DNA of 64,000 nt from Sphingopyxis sp. BSN-002 (GCF_022024275.1 NZ_CP091804.1:1878501-1942500); one strand, 5' to 3'. Counted from the stretch's first letter, positions 1 through 9,537 are shown. Numbers and translations are program-made. The notes: a model not told the origin generated them from the sequence alone.

Positions 1-716
1 AGGAAGAGGAAGACGACTTCGTCGAAGAGGACGAGGAAGAAGAAGGCGAAGAAGAGGAGGCCGAAGAGCGCCCCGCACGCCGTGAACGGCAGGAGCGTCA
101 GGAAGGCGAGGACGGCGAAGGCCGCAAGCGCCGTCGCCGGCGTCGCCGTGGTCGTCGTGGTCGCCGCGATGAAGAAGGTGGCGATGCGTCCGAGGGCGAT
201 GCACCGGCTTCGGATGACAGTGACGAGGCTGCCGACGAAGCGCCGGTCGAAGAGGCCGTAGCTGCGGAAGCCGAAGAGGCAGAGGCCAAGCCCAAGCGCC
301 GCCGTGGCGGTCGCGGTCGCAAGAAGGTCGACGAAGCCGAGGCGGAAGCCGTGACGGAAGAAGCTGCTCCAGCCGAAGCGACGCCCGAGCCCGCAGCCGA
401 CGAGGCGCCCGCCACCGAAGAAAAGCCGAAGCGCAAGCGCGCTCCGCGCAAGACCAAGGCCGCCGCGGCCGCCGAGGCCGCCACGGAGGACGCTGTCGAA
501 GCGCCGGCGGTCGAGGCTCCGGTCGAAGCCGAACCCGAAGCCGCCAAGCCGGCGCCGAAGAAGCGCGCGAGCCGGGCGAAGAAGGCCGTCGCCGCCGAAG
601 CGGCAGCCGAGCCTGCGACCGCGGGTGACGCGGAGCCGGTCGCGGCGGAAGCCGGGAGCGAGGGTGACGACGGCGAACCGCGCCGTGGCTGGTGGCAGCG
701 CACCTTCGGCAACTGA
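1..716 (+). CDS. rne: Ribonuclease E, C-terminal part (5' end outside window)
   Basis: This is the last 237 codons of an open frame that enters from the left edge. It is low complexity: acidic Glu/Asp runs, then Arg-rich blocks, then alternating Ala/Glu/Pro/Lys segments. That pattern is typical of the disordered scaffold tail of alphaproteobacterial RNase E, which organises the RNA degradosome. The catalytic S1/RNase domains lie upstream and are not visible. The last residues are RRGWWQRTFGN. A GWW-containing C-terminal peptide is known from Caulobacter RNase E as the PNPase docking site, so this tail probably recruits PNPase. The assignment rests on composition and the terminal motif because no catalytic domain is in view. 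The tail of another R/E-rich RNA-binding protein is the main alternative. Confidence 0.8.
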   Translation, partial: EEEDDFVEEDEEEEGEEEEAEERPARRERQERQEGEDGEGRKRRRRRRRGRRGRRDEEGGDASEGDAPASDDSDEAADEAPVEEAVAAEAEEAEAKPKRRRGGRGRKKVDEAEAEAVTEEAAPAEATPEPAADEAPATEEKPKRKRAPRKTKAAAAAEAATEDAVEAPAVEAPVEAEPEAAKPAPKKRASRAKKAVAAEAAAEPATAGDAEPVAAEAGSEGDDGEPRRGWWQRTFGN

Positions 717-819
717 CCGCAGAAACGACACGCCGACCTTGCGTCCGCGCGCAACGAACCCCAATAAGCCGTCCATGGCTTCACCCGAGGTTCAGGCGCG
801 CGGCGCAAGACAGGCGGCG

Positions 820-2223
820 ATGACCGCTTTCCCGCCGCGCCCCCGGTTCCGTGCGCAAGGCTTGCGCGCGCTCTTCCGTATCCTGCTGACTTTCCTCGTC
901 ATGATCACGGTGACGACGCGCCCCGTCATGGCGCAGTCGATCCTGCGCGATGCGGAGACCGAGGCCTTGTTCCAGGACATGATGGATCCGCTGCTCGTCG
1001 CAGCGGGCCTTCAGCCCGGACAGGTGCGCGTCCACCTGCTTGGCGACCGCAGCATCAATGCCTTCGTTGCCGGCAGTCAGGACATCTATGTCTTCAGTGG
1101 CCTGATCGAGGCCGCCGACAGCGCCGAAGAGGTGCAGGGCGTGCTCGCGCACGAACTCGGTCACGTCATGGGCGGCCACGCGATCCGCGCCAGCGAGGGA
1201 GCCAAGGCCGCGACCGGAATCTCGCTGCTCAGCCTGTTGCTGGGCGCTGCGGCCATCGCGGCCGGCGGCGGCGACGCGGGAATGGGGATATTGATGGCGG
1301 GCCAGCAGGCCGCGCTGGGCAAATATCTGGCCTTCAGCCGCGTCCAGGAATCGACCGCCGACGCGGCCGGCGCACAATATCTTTCGAAAGCTGGCATCAG
1401 CGGCCGCGGCAGCCTTGCCTTCTTCAAGAAATTGCAGAATCTCGAGTTCCGCTACGGCGTCAGCCAGGACGACGATCAGGCCTATGGCCGCACGCACCCG
1501 ATGTCGGGGGACCGGATCCAGGCATTACGCGAAGTCTATGTGGTCGATCCCGCATGGAGCAAGCCCGCCGACCCTGCGATCGAAGCCCGATTCCAGCGCA
1601 TCAAGGCCAAGCTGTCGGGTTATATCGCCGATCCCGCGCGCACCCTGCGCAAATATCCCGAGAGCGATACGAGCATCCCTGCGCGCTACGCCCGCGCCTA
1701 TGCCTGGCACAAGAGCGCCTATCCGGAAAAGGCGCTCGGCGAAGTCGAGGGCTTGCTCAAGACCAATCCCCACGACCCTTATTTCCTTGAGCTGGAGGGC
1801 CAGGTGCTGCTTGAATCGGGGCGGCCGAAGGAGGCGATCCCGCCGTTGCGCGAAGCGGTGACCAATTCGCGTTCGCAGCCCCTGATCGCCGCAACGCTGG
1901 GCCATGCGCTGATCGCTACCGAGGACCAAGCCAATTTCGCCGAGGCCGAAAAGGTCCTGAAGACTGCGGTGGCGCTGGACAACCAGAATCCCTTTGCCTG
2001 GTATCAGCTCGGCATCGTCTATGCGAACAAGGGCGATCAGGCGCGCGCGTCGCTCGCTTCGGCGGAACGCTATCAGCTCGAGGGTGGACAGTCCGGACTC
2101 GCGCTGCGTAATGCCGAAACGGCGATGCAGGGCCTGCCGGAAGGCTCGCCCGACTGGATTCGTGCACAGGATATTGCGCTGGTGGCTCGCGCCGAGGTGG
2201 AACGCGAGCGCAAACGGCGCTAG
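820..2223 (+). CDS. M48 family metalloprotease with C-terminal TPR repeats (BepA-like)
   Basis: About 467 residues if started at ATG 820; an in-frame ATG at 775 would add 15 residues, and neither has a convincing ribosome site. Residues 1-39 form a signal peptide: a basic start, a hydrophobic LLTFLVMITVT stretch and cleavage near VMAQS. The zinc-protease motif HELGH lies at residues 111-115, followed by a Gly/Ala-rich segment and a downstream ESTADAAG motif that supplies the third zinc ligand. The C-terminal half is TPR-like helical repeats. This is the BepA/YfgC layout, a periplasmic protease-chaperone acting on outer-membrane protein assembly. It follows rne by about 100 bp and precedes a thiol oxidoreductase, which suggests a local envelope protein-quality theme. 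Confidence 0.85.
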   Translation: MTAFPPRPRFRAQGLRALFRILLTFLVMITVTTRPVMAQSILRDAETEALFQDMMDPLLVAAGLQPGQVRVHLLGDRSINAFVAGSQDIYVFSGLIEAADSAEEVQGVLAHELGHVMGGHAIRASEGAKAATGISLLSLLLGAAAIAAGGGDAGMGILMAGQQAALGKYLAFSRVQESTADAAGAQYLSKAGISGRGSLAFFKKLQNLEFRYGVSQDDDQAYGRTHPMSGDRIQALREVYVVDPAWSKPADPAIEARFQRIKAKLSGYIADPARTLRKYPESDTSIPARYARAYAWHKSAYPEKALGEVEGLLKTNPHDPYFLELEGQVLLESGRPKEAIPPLREAVTNSRSQPLIAATLGHALIATEDQANFAEAEKVLKTAVALDNQNPFAWYQLGIVYANKGDQARASLASAERYQLEGGQSGLALRNAETAMQGLPEGSPDWIRAQDIALVARAEVERERKRR

Positions 2224-2279
2224 ATTCGCGCGAATGATAATGGGGACGCATCGCCACGAGCGGCGTTTAAGGGCAACAA

Positions 2280-3869
2280 GTGACTGACAGGAAAGACGAT
2301 TATTACCAGCCGTGGCTGCGCGACCCGGCCCCGACGCAGGGCGCCGCAGCGCCGGCGCATGATGAGGGCCTCGCGAAGCCGAAGGAGGAGCCGCCGGTCG
2401 GAATCGACCTGGCGCGCTACAAGACGGCCGAGAAATCGCGCGATCCGCTCGTCAGGCCCGAGGCGATCAAGGCCGGCGCGGCCAGCCTTTGGGACCGAAT
2501 ACGCGACGGTGCGGCAGCCTTTGCCGACTGGACGATCGATGTCGGCGAACGCGCCGACATTCCCGCACGCGTCGAGGCGATGGAAATTCCGCGACGGTCG
2601 CGTGAAGCCGTTGCGAAAGGCGGAGCGCTGACAGCCCGCGCGGCGCGCTCGGTCGGCCGCAGCTCCGCCAAGGCCAGCCGCGCGGCCGCGAAGGCGAGCG
2701 GCGAGGCATGGGACAAGATGGCGCTGGGCGAGAAGGTTTCGAAACTGTCGGGCGACGCCGGACGCGGACTCGGCGAAATCGCGGGAAAGACGAAGAACGG
2801 TCTCGGCAACGCCGCCAAGGCGGGATCCGAGAGCCTGCGCGACAGCATCGGCGAAGCGGCAACCAGGTTACGCCCTTCCCCGCGCCCCGAACTGACGCCC
2901 CCCGCGTCGGGCCTCGAACAGCTCCTCGCCCGCGAGGAGAAGGCAGCGGAAACGGCGGATCTGGCCGCGGCGACGCCCGATCTGCCACTGTTTGCAAGCG
3001 AGCCCGCGGCTGCCCCCACCGCCAGGCCGCCCAAGGCCAAAGCGGCAAGCGCTACTCCACCGCCGTCGGTTTCGGGACCCGCCGATGACGATCGCATGCC
3101 GCTGCGTCCGGCGCCCGCCCCGCGCGCTGCCGCCACGGCAAGCGCGCTTCCGGTACCGCTATGGGCGGCCGCCCTCGGTGTCATTGCGCTGCTCGGCGCG
3201 ACTTTCTGGCTCGGCGGCCGCTTCGGCGGCGGCATGAGCAAGGGCGAGGTCGAGACGATCGTTGCCGATTATATCCGCGCCAACCCCGAAATCATTCCCG
3301 AAGCCTTCGAGGCGCAGCGCAACAAGGAGATGGCGAAGGCCGTCGATGCGGTACGCCCGGCGCTCGAAAAGCCCTATGCCGGGGCGTGGGCCGGCAACGC
3401 CGACGGCGACGTCACACTTGTCGTCTTCACCGATTACGCTTGCGGCTTCTGCCGCGCGAGCGTTCCCGACGTCGACCGCCTCATTCGCGAGGACAAGCGG
3501 CTGAAAGTCGTGTTCCGCGAATTGCCGATCATTTCGCCGCAAAGCCGCGACGCCGCAATCATGGCGCTCGCCGCAGCACGGCAGGGCAAATATGATGCCT
3601 TCCATCACGCGATGTTCGCGGCTTCGTCGCTCGATCCGTCGGCGATCGCGGCCGCGGCCGAACGCGCGGGGGTCGTCACCGACGGCAGCGCCGATGCGAC
3701 CGCGAACGAAGCGCTGTTTCAGCGCGAACTCGAATCGAACCTCGCGCTCGCGACGCAACTTCAGCTCAATGCCACGCCGACCTGGGTTGTCGGCGATCAG
3801 CTCTTTCAGGGCCAGGTCGGCTATGATGCGCTCAAGCAGGCGATCGCCAAGGCCCGGAAGAAGAGCTGA
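2280..3869 (+). CDS. Membrane-anchored DsbA-family thiol oxidoreductase with long N-terminal extension
   Basis: 529 residues, starting at GTG 2280. Residues 1-289 are a charged, Ala/Lys/Arg-rich low-complexity region expected to stay in the cytoplasm. One transmembrane segment follows at about 290-312 (LWAAALGVIALLGATFWLGG). A periplasmic DsbA/Com1-like domain comes next, with the redox pair CGFC at 388-391 and a cis-Pro region NATPTWV near the C-terminus. The YIRANPEIIPEA segment before the fold is typical of Com1-type DsbA proteins. The role is probably disulfide formation or shuffling in envelope proteins. The extension is unusually long for the family and has no recognised domain. The next gene starts 3 bp after the stop, so the two are likely co-transcribed. 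Confidence 0.85.
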   Translation: MTDRKDDYYQPWLRDPAPTQGAAAPAHDEGLAKPKEEPPVGIDLARYKTAEKSRDPLVRPEAIKAGAASLWDRIRDGAAAFADWTIDVGERADIPARVEAMEIPRRSREAVAKGGALTARAARSVGRSSAKASRAAAKASGEAWDKMALGEKVSKLSGDAGRGLGEIAGKTKNGLGNAAKAGSESLRDSIGEAATRLRPSPRPELTPPASGLEQLLAREEKAAETADLAAATPDLPLFASEPAAAPTARPPKAKAASATPPPSVSGPADDDRMPLRPAPAPRAAATASALPVPLWAAALGVIALLGATFWLGGRFGGGMSKGEVETIVADYIRANPEIIPEAFEAQRNKEMAKAVDAVRPALEKPYAGAWAGNADGDVTLVVFTDYACGFCRASVPDVDRLIREDKRLKVVFRELPIISPQSRDAAIMALAAARQGKYDAFHHAMFAASSLDPSAIAAAAERAGVVTDGSADATANEALFQRELESNLALATQLQLNATPTWVVGDQLFQGQVGYDALKQAIAKARKKS

Positions 3870-3872
3870 CGC

Positions 3873-5687
3873 TTGGCAACGACGGTCACGCACGACGCAG
3901 CAATCGCCAACGCCCGCCAGCTCCTGAACGGCCAGCCCGCCGCCGCGCTGGCGCAGGTGCAGGCGATCCTCGAAGCCGTTCCCACGTCGGCCGAAGCACA
4001 CCGGCTTGCGGCGCATGCCTTGCGCGCACTCGGGCGCGAGCCCGAGGCACAGGATGCTTCGCTCGCGGCGGTGGCCGCGACGATCCACGATCCCGAGATG
4101 GTATCGGCCGCCCTTGCGCTGGCCGAGAATCGTTTGCCGGATGCCGAAGCCGCGCTGCGCGGGCGGCTCCGGCAGGATGCAACCGACGTGGCCGCGATCC
4201 GCATGCTCGCCGAGCTCGCGGGACGGCTCGGCCGTTATGGCGATGCCGAGAAACTGCTCACGCGCGCGCTCGATCTCGCACCGGGATTCGGCGCAGCGCG
4301 GGCCAACCTCGCCACCGTCTACTACAAGCAGAACCGCTTCGCCGAGGCGGTCGAAGCGCTGAACCGGGTTATCGGCGACGATGTCGACAATCCCGCCTAC
4401 GCAAATCTGAAAGCCGCCGCGCTCGGCCGCGTCGGCGGCTATGATGAAGCGATCGCGCTTTATCAGGAGCTGACCGGTCGCTTCCCCGGCCACGCCAAGC
4501 TCTGGATGAGCTACGGCCATATGCTCAAGACCGTCGGGCGGCAGGACGACAGCATCGCCGCCTATCGGCGCGGGCTCGAGGCCGACCCGGGGCTGGGCGA
4601 AATCTGGTGGAGCCTCGCCAACCTGAAGACGATCCGGTTCGGCACAACCGATCGCGCGGCAATGGAGGCCGCGCTGACGGCAGCTCCCGCAGACGATGCC
4701 GCGCGCGCGGACGACCGGCTGCATCTCCATTTCGCGCTCGGCAAGGCCTATGACGATGCGGGCGAGCCCGAACCTGCTTTCCGTCATTATGCAGCCGGCA
4801 ATGCGATCCGGGCGGAGCAGCTCGGCTATGATGCTGCCGAAACGACCGCGACGGTCGATGCGGCGATCGAAACCTTCACGATCGGCTTCTTCGCGGAGCG
4901 GGCAACGTCCGGTGACCCGGCCGCCGACCCGATCTTCATCCTGGGTCTTCCGAGAGCGGGATCGACCCTGATCGAGCAGATTCTCGCAAGCCATTCGGCG
5001 GTCGAGGGGACGATGGAGTTGCCCGACATCCCGGCACTCGCGCTCGCGCTAGGCCGCGACATGAAGGGCGATGCGCGGCGCTGGATCGAAGCGCTGGCCG
5101 AGGCCTCCCCCGACCAGCTCACCGACCTCGGTGCAGAATTTCTTCGCCGCACCGCGGTACAGCGCAAGAGCGCCAAGCCCTTCTATATCGACAAGCTGCC
5201 GAACAACTGGCTCTATATTCCCTTCATCCGCCTGATCCTCCCCAACGCGAAAATCATCGACGCGCGGCGCCATCCGCTGGACTGCTGCTTCTCGAACTTT
5301 CGTCAGCATTTCGCGAAGGGCCAGGCGTTCAGCTACGGCCTCGCCGATATCGGCACCTATTATCGCGACTATGTCCGGCTGATCGCGCATATCGATGCGG
5401 TCCAGCCCGGCAAGGTGCATCGCGTCGTCCATGAGGCGCTGCTCGACGATCCCGAGGCCGAAGTGCGCGCGATGCTGGCCTATATCGATCAGCCGTTCGA
5501 GGAGGAGTGCATGGCCTTCCACACGAACACGCGCGCGGTGCGTACCGCATCGAGCGAGCAGGTACGGCGCCCGCTCAATCGCGACGGGGTCGACCAGTGG
5601 CGGCCCTACGAAAGCTGGCTCCAGCCGCTCAAGGCCGCGCTCGGACCCGTCCTCGACAGTTATCCGGCGATTCCGGCGGATTTCTAG
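3873..5687 (+). CDS. TPR repeat protein with C-terminal sulfotransferase domain
   Basis: 604 residues from a TTG start 3 bp after the preceding stop. Residues 1 to about 330 are tandem TPR-like helical pairs. The sulfotransferase domain then begins with the 5'-phosphosulfate loop GLPRAGSTLIEQ at 358-369, matching the PxxGTT/S-type PAPS-binding motif. A later DARRHPLDCCFSNFRQHFAKG segment corresponds to the 3'-phosphate-binding region. The family transfers sulfate from PAPS to a hydroxyl or amino group, but the acceptor cannot be read from sequence. The N-terminal TPRs may bind a protein substrate. No signal peptide is seen, so it is probably cytoplasmic. It is commonly annotated as a tetratricopeptide repeat-containing sulfotransferase. 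Confidence 0.88.
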   Translation: MATTVTHDAAIANARQLLNGQPAAALAQVQAILEAVPTSAEAHRLAAHALRALGREPEAQDASLAAVAATIHDPEMVSAALALAENRLPDAEAALRGRLRQDATDVAAIRMLAELAGRLGRYGDAEKLLTRALDLAPGFGAARANLATVYYKQNRFAEAVEALNRVIGDDVDNPAYANLKAAALGRVGGYDEAIALYQELTGRFPGHAKLWMSYGHMLKTVGRQDDSIAAYRRGLEADPGLGEIWWSLANLKTIRFGTTDRAAMEAALTAAPADDAARADDRLHLHFALGKAYDDAGEPEPAFRHYAAGNAIRAEQLGYDAAETTATVDAAIETFTIGFFAERATSGDPAADPIFILGLPRAGSTLIEQILASHSAVEGTMELPDIPALALALGRDMKGDARRWIEALAEASPDQLTDLGAEFLRRTAVQRKSAKPFYIDKLPNNWLYIPFIRLILPNAKIIDARRHPLDCCFSNFRQHFAKGQAFSYGLADIGTYYRDYVRLIAHIDAVQPGKVHRVVHEALLDDPEAEVRAMLAYIDQPFEEECMAFHTNTRAVRTASSEQVRRPLNRDGVDQWRPYESWLQPLKAALGPVLDSYPAIPADF

Positions 5688-5707
5688 CGCTAGCCGCCGG
5701 CAAATTC

Positions 5708-5723
5708 GTTGCCTTTCGGCAAC
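5708..5723. other. Hairpin after the sulfotransferase gene
   Basis: GTTGCC-TTTC-GGCAAC forms a 6-bp stem with a 4-nt loop, about 20 bp after the sulfotransferase stop. No T-run follows, so it is not a classical intrinsic terminator. It may protect the 3' end or mark a Rho-dependent end before the receptor gene. Confidence 0.4.
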
Positions 5724-5831
5724 AGCAGGCGACATTTTCGACAAGCAGGCGCGGCGCTTCGACAACAATGCTTGCGCTTGCGCGCGCCCGCGGCATTCTC
5801 CTGTCACATAGATGTCAACAAGGGGGGTCTG

Positions 5832-8204
5832 ATGCGGAAAATTTCGGCAGTGCTGGCACGGAGCGGCGCGATGCTGCTCGGCAGCACCATCCTGTGCACG
5901 TCGGGTACGGCGCTCGCGCAGCAAGCCAACAGCGGCAACGACGACGATATCGTGGTGACCGCCTCGAAGCGTGAGGAAAATCTGCAGGACGTGCCGATGG
6001 CGATCAGCGCGATCGGAACCGAACGGCTCGACGAACTGCAGGTCAAGGAATTCCAGGACGTCGTCAAATTCCTGCCGTCCGTGACCATCCAGACTGCCGC
6101 TCCGGGCTTTGCCCAGGTCTATTTCCGCGGCGTGGCTTCCGGCGAGAATGCGAACCACTCGGCCTCGCTGCCGACCGTCGGCACCTATCTCGACGAAATG
6201 CCCGTGACGACGATCCAGGGCGCGCTCGACATCCACGCCTATGACCTCGCCCGCGTCGAGGCGCTCGCAGGTCCGCAGGGCACGCTTTATGGCGCAAGCT
6301 CGATGGCGGGCACGATCAAGCTGGTCACCAACCGCCCCGATACGAGCGGCACCTATGGCGAGATCGGCGCCGAGATCAACAGCGTCGCACACGGCGATTT
6401 CGGCGGCGTTGCCGAAGGCTTCGTCAACGCAGCTCTCAGCGACCGCGCCGCGCTGCGCCTCGTCGCCTGGTACCGCCATGACGGCGGCTATATCGACAAT
6501 ATTCCGGGCAGCCGCACCTATCCCACCAGCGGCATCACCCAGGATAATGCGGCGCTGGTCGAGAAGAATTACAACGACGCCGACACCTATGGCGCGCGCC
6601 TTGCGCTCGGGATCGAACTCGACGACGACTGGACGATCCGGCCGACGATCATGAGCCAGATCCAGAAGACGCACGGCAGCTATGCGCAGGAGCGTTCGGG
6701 TGCGGTCACCCGCTCGCTGCAAACCGTCCAGTACAATCCTGAATCGTCGACCGACAAATGGCTGCAGGCCGCACTGACGATCGAAGGCAAGATCGGCAGC
6801 TGGGACGCAACCGTCACCGGCGGCCATCTGCGCCGCAAGACCGACGTCGAAAGCGACTATTCGGACTATGCCTATTTCTATGATGCGCTCTACGGCTCGG
6901 GCGCATCCTTCTATGACAACAACGGCGACCTCGTCAGCCCGAACCAGTATATTCTGGGCATCGACCGCTACAAGAAAAGCTTCTTCGAAGCGCGTATCGC
7001 GTCGCCCGCCGACGCCCGCGTCCGCTTCATCGGTGGCGTCTTCTGGCAGCGGCAGGCGCATAATATCGAACAGCATTATGTCGTCGACGACATTGCCGAT
7101 TCGATCCAGGTCCCCGGCACCGTCGACAATATCTGGCTGACCAAGCAGCTGCGTGTCGACCGCGACTACGCCGCCTTCGGCGAACTCAGCTTCGACATTA
7201 CCGACAAGCTGACGCTGACAGGTGGCGGCCGCGTGTACAAGTTCGACAACAGCCTCGTCGGCTTCTTCGGCTACAACAACCCGGGCTTCAGTTCGAACCC
7301 CGTCTACGCTTGCCAAGGTCCCGCGGTGGTCGCCGGATCGCCCTGCACCAACCTCGACAAGCGCACCAAGGATACCGACTTCATCCACAAGCTGAACCTG
7401 ACCTACAAGTTCACGCCGGATGCGCTCGTCTATGCGACCTGGTCGCGCGGCTATCGTCCCGGCGGCATCAATCGCCGCGGGTCGTTGCCGCCCTATGGCT
7501 CCGACACGCTCGACAATTATGAGTTCGGCTGGAAGACGAGCTGGGGACCGGTACGCTTCAACGGCGCAGTGTATCAGGAGGACTGGAACAATATCCAGCT
7601 GTCCTTCCTGGGCCTGAACGGGCTGAGCGAGATCCGCAACGCAGGCATCGCGCGCATCCGGGGCATCGAACTCGACCTCGGCTATCGCCAGAACGGCTTC
7701 TCGATCAACGCCGGCATGAGCTATAACGACGCCGAAATCCGCCGCGATTTCTGTCGCATCGCCAACGCGGCTTTCGATTGCACGACGGCCGGAAACTCGC
7801 TGCTCGCGCCGGCCGGGACGGGCCTGCCGGTAACGCCGAAGTTCAAGGGCAATGTCGTGACGCGGTATGAATTCCCGGTCGGCGATCTGGGCGGCCATGT
7901 CCAGTTCGCGGTCAATCATATCGGCAAGCGCCGCAGCGACCTGCGCACCTTCGAAAACGAACTGAAGGGCACGCTCAAATCATACACGACCGTCGATTTC
8001 AGCATCGGCGTGAAGGCGGAGAGCTGGAAGGCCGAGCTGTTCGCAACCAACCTGTTCGACAGCCGCGGCATCATCAACACGGGCGTCCAGTGCCTTGAAA
8101 CCACGTGCGGCGATCCGGACGGGATCAGCAGCACGGGCGGCGTCTTTTACGATACGCCGATCAAGCCGCGCCTGATCGGGCTCAAGGTCAGCAAGGAATT
8201 CTGA
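5832..8204 (+). CDS. TonB-dependent outer-membrane receptor
   Basis: 790 residues from ATG 5832, preceded by an AGGGGGG ribosome site. The signal peptide ends near GTALAQ. A plug domain follows (DDIVVTASKREENLQDVPMAISAIG, plug signature VEALAGPQGTLYG), then a 22-strand-type barrel ending in KVSKEF with the expected terminal Phe. It imports a substrate through the outer membrane using TonB energy; the ligand cannot be deduced from sequence. The next gene, an amino-acid/polyamine-type permease, starts only 4 bp after the stop, so the ligand is likely an amino acid, amine or small peptide that the permease carries onwards. No iron-acquisition genes are adjacent, which argues against a simple siderophore receptor. 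Confidence 0.93.
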   Translation: MRKISAVLARSGAMLLGSTILCTSGTALAQQANSGNDDDIVVTASKREENLQDVPMAISAIGTERLDELQVKEFQDVVKFLPSVTIQTAAPGFAQVYFRGVASGENANHSASLPTVGTYLDEMPVTTIQGALDIHAYDLARVEALAGPQGTLYGASSMAGTIKLVTNRPDTSGTYGEIGAEINSVAHGDFGGVAEGFVNAALSDRAALRLVAWYRHDGGYIDNIPGSRTYPTSGITQDNAALVEKNYNDADTYGARLALGIELDDDWTIRPTIMSQIQKTHGSYAQERSGAVTRSLQTVQYNPESSTDKWLQAALTIEGKIGSWDATVTGGHLRRKTDVESDYSDYAYFYDALYGSGASFYDNNGDLVSPNQYILGIDRYKKSFFEARIASPADARVRFIGGVFWQRQAHNIEQHYVVDDIADSIQVPGTVDNIWLTKQLRVDRDYAAFGELSFDITDKLTLTGGGRVYKFDNSLVGFFGYNNPGFSSNPVYACQGPAVVAGSPCTNLDKRTKDTDFIHKLNLTYKFTPDALVYATWSRGYRPGGINRRGSLPPYGSDTLDNYEFGWKTSWGPVRFNGAVYQEDWNNIQLSFLGLNGLSEIRNAGIARIRGIELDLGYRQNGFSINAGMSYNDAEIRRDFCRIANAAFDCTTAGNSLLAPAGTGLPVTPKFKGNVVTRYEFPVGDLGGHVQFAVNHIGKRRSDLRTFENELKGTLKSYTTVDFSIGVKAESWKAELFATNLFDSRGIINTGVQCLETTCGDPDGISSTGGVFYDTPIKPRLIGLKVSKEF

Positions 8205-8208
8205 CCGG

Positions 8209-9537
8209 GTGACCGACATCGCAACCAACACCGAAAGGCCGGGCCAAAAGCTCGGCCTTTTGATGTGCATCGCACTCGGCATGGGCAATATGATCGGGTC
8301 GGGGGTGTTCCTGCTCCCGCGTACCCTTGCACCGCTCGGCTGGAACGCCATCATCGGCTGGCTGGTATCGATCGCCGGAACCCTGTGCCTCGCGGTCGTC
8401 TTCGCGCGCCTCGCCAAGCGCCTGCCCGAGGGATGCGCCGCCTTCACCTATGGCGCCGCGGCTTTCGGTCCGGGCACGGGCTTCATCGTCGCATGGAGTT
8501 ACTGGATCAGTTGCTGGACCGTGGTCGCGACGCTCGCGGTTGCCGCGATCAGCAACATGTCGATCCTGATGCCCTGGCTCGCCGATGCCGGCGCCTTGCC
8601 CGCGTGGATCGCGATCGGCTGCATCTGGTTCTTCACGCTCGTCAACCTGTTCGGCGTCCGGCGCGCGGGCGGAGCGCAGCTCCTGACGCTCGGGCTCAAG
8701 CTGATCCCGGTGATCGGCGCGGTGCTCGTCGGCATCTGGGCGCTCGGTACCGGCGTCGCACCGCCCCCGACGATGGCGGGTACCGAACCGGTCAGCCTGT
8801 CGGGCGTGAGCACGGCGGCAACGCTGACGCTGTTCGCCTTGCTCGGCTTCGAAAGCGCCTGTGTCGTCAGCGACCGCGTCAAGGATCCGGAACGCACGAT
8901 CCCGCGCGCGACGGTCATAGCGGCGGCAGCGGTCGGCCTCCTCTACCTTCTGTCATGCACGACGGTGACGCTGATGGTGCCGCTCGACGTGCTGGATCAG
9001 TCGAATGCCGCCTATGCAACCTTCTTCGGGCGTCTCGTCAGCCCGGCGGCCGGCGACATCGTCGCGCTTTTTGCAGCCATCGCCGCGCTCGGCGCGCTCA
9101 ACGGCTTCGTTCTGCTGCAAGGCGATATTCCTCGCGATCTTGCCCACCGTCGCCTGCTTCCGCCGGCCTTCGCCCGCGACAACAAGTTCGCCTCGCCGTG
9201 GATCACCCAGCTCGTGTCGAGCGGACTCGCAAGCGTCATCGTTTACGCAAACTACTCGCGCGGCCTCGCCGACCTGTTCGCCTTCATGGTCAAGGTGACC
9301 ACCTCGACGGCGATCATCCTCTATATCGTCGGCGCCGCGTCCGCGCTGGTGCTCGAACGGCAGGGGACGATCAAGGTCTCGGCCGGTTTCGCCGCCGCCA
9401 CCGTCATCGGCTTCGCCTATAGCTGCTGGGCCTTCTACGGTGCGGGGGTCGAGGCGAGCCTGTGGAGCCTTGCGATGACCGCGGCGGGACTCCCCATCTA
9501 TCTCGTGATGCGCCAGCGAAATCCGGCCCCGGCCTGA
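8209..9537 (+). CDS. APC superfamily amino-acid/polyamine permease
   Basis: 442 residues from GTG 8209, four bases after the receptor stop, implying translational coupling. About 12 hydrophobic segments are visible. The first contains the family signature LGMGNMIGSGVFLLP, the substrate-binding glycine loop of APC transporters. FALLGFESACV in helix 6 is the other hallmark, and a helix-8 GALNGFVLLQGD segment is also present. It sits in the inner membrane and probably carries an amino acid or amine by proton symport or exchange. Sequence features resemble the YjeH/AdiC/PotE branch, but the substrate is not determined. The preceding TonB receptor is the best clue that both act on one scavenged nitrogen compound. 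Confidence 0.88.
   Translation: MTDIATNTERPGQKLGLLMCIALGMGNMIGSGVFLLPRTLAPLGWNAIIGWLVSIAGTLCLAVVFARLAKRLPEGCAAFTYGAAAFGPGTGFIVAWSYWISCWTVVATLAVAAISNMSILMPWLADAGALPAWIAIGCIWFFTLVNLFGVRRAGGAQLLTLGLKLIPVIGAVLVGIWALGTGVAPPPTMAGTEPVSLSGVSTAATLTLFALLGFESACVVSDRVKDPERTIPRATVIAAAAVGLLYLLSCTTVTLMVPLDVLDQSNAAYATFFGRLVSPAAGDIVALFAAIAALGALNGFVLLQGDIPRDLAHRRLLPPAFARDNKFASPWITQLVSSGLASVIVYANYSRGLADLFAFMVKVTTSTAIILYIVGAASALVLERQGTIKVSAGFAAATVIGFAYSCWAFYGAGVEASLWSLAMTAAGLPIYLVMRQRNPAPA

Noticed and set aside
5049..7919. A 956-codon minus-strand open frame across the sulfotransferase and TonB receptor genes
   Set aside because: It spans two clear plus-strand genes, has shadow-frame composition and no recognisable domain.
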